From the NCBI GenBank assembly GCA_030142905.1, contig JASJOG010000461.1:53501-117500 (forward strand): a stretch of 64,000 bases of DNA, read 5' to 3'. Position numbers and translations under genes: made by a program. Below the pieces are notes generated by a model. That model was given only the letters and a program-made list of their open reading frames with translations. It made no database searches and was not told the DNA's origin. Shown here in pieces: positions 63,847 to 64,000 of the stretch. Source of the DNA: Heliopora coerulea (lineage: Eukaryota > Cnidaria > Anthozoa > Scleralcyonacea > Helioporidae). Positions within the stretch are counted from its first letter, which is position 1. The number at the start of each line of letters is the position of its first letter.

Positions 63847-64000
63847 CCCTATTTAACATGGCATATCGGTATGCCCTTATTTCACATGGGGGGGGGGGGC
63901 TTTTTTGGCCCCCCCTAATTATTTCGAGAACGGGGAATGGGAAATGCATGAAACTTTAGGATATGTTAGAAAAATATATTACTAGTCAAAAAACATCAAA
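63847..64000. mobile_element. Second piggyBac-type copy, cut by the window end
   Basis: TTAA (63843-63846) then CCCTATTTAACATGGCATAT, TATTTCACATGGGG with a G-run, CTTTTTTGG, CCCCCC and TAATTATTTCGAGAACGG. This is the inverse complement of the right 140 bp of the piggyBac element at 32387-33544. The element continues beyond the window. Confidence 0.8.

Noticed and set aside
1..64000. CRISPR array, prokaryotic operon or phage content
   Set aside because: No regularly spaced repeats, no ribosome-binding sites and no compact genes; splice sites and eukaryotic retroelements rule out a prokaryotic source.
1..64000. tRNA or rRNA genes
   Set aside because: No cloverleaf with A and B boxes and no rRNA motif was noticed on either strand; a tRNA scan would be needed for certainty.

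Overview
The window reads as a stretch of invertebrate nuclear DNA that is almost entirely transposable elements. There are no operons, no ribosome-binding sites and no compact genes. The only convincing host coding sequence is a set of single-domain immunoglobulin (Ig) exons with splice signals, all on the minus strand. The mix of elements (Penelope-like elements, L2/CR1-like and RTE-like LINEs, restriction-endonuclease LINEs, Ty3/Gypsy, BEL/Pao, Crypton, piggyBac, hAT, pogo/Tigger) together with Ig-exon genes suggests a cnidarian, most likely an anthozoan. That assignment is inference from general family knowledge; no search was possible.

Layout. 1-9.6 kb: a BEL gag scrap, two Penelope-like copies head to head, small repeats, and one copy of a segmental duplication whose partner lies near 46.6-48.3 kb. 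9.6-16.5 kb: a Ty3/Gypsy element without polymerase (Gypsy-1; complete LTRs, 4-bp target duplication) containing a second Gypsy (Gypsy-2), which itself contains a 5'-truncated LINE. 16.5-22 kb: a minus-strand Penelope-like element, a second fragment split by a 153-bp MITE, a LINE 3' fragment, and a 665-bp-spaced direct repeat enclosing a well-formed hammerhead ribozyme motif. 22.8-27.1 kb: a nearly intact L2-like LINE with a repeat-containing ORF1 and an ORF2 broken by one stop codon. 28-41 kb: a decayed LINE, BEL gag split by a piggyBac element, a Crypton-type tyrosine recombinase split by a hAT-type MITE, and two copies of a restriction-endonuclease LINE. 41-48.7 kb: Ig exons and pseudo-exons, a hAT transposase relic, and a long fold-back palindrome. 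48.98-59.39 kb: a 10.4-kb Gypsy (Gypsy-3) with matching AAATT target duplications. It contains a Tigger element, a ribozyme-like fragment, a terminal-inverted-repeat element that itself contains an RTE-like LINE, and a 1.13-kb segment with an Ig exon caught between two 70-bp gag repeats. 59.4-64 kb: half of a fold-back element, another Ig exon, DNA-transposon ends, a fourth Penelope-like element, and the start of a second piggyBac copy.

How it fits together. The Ig exons at 59982-60230 and 48320-48634 are both phase 1 at each end and lie just outside Gypsy-3. The simplest reading is one multi-exon Ig-superfamily gene whose introns have filled with nested elements. The phase 2-2 Ig exon at 58629-58868 lies inside the retrotransposon and would not splice in frame with its neighbours, so it looks like an imported piece. 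The nesting gives relative ages: host gene, then Gypsy-3, then the inverted-repeat element, then the RTE LINE. Most element genes are broken; the least damaged are the L2-like ORF2 and the RTE-like LINE.
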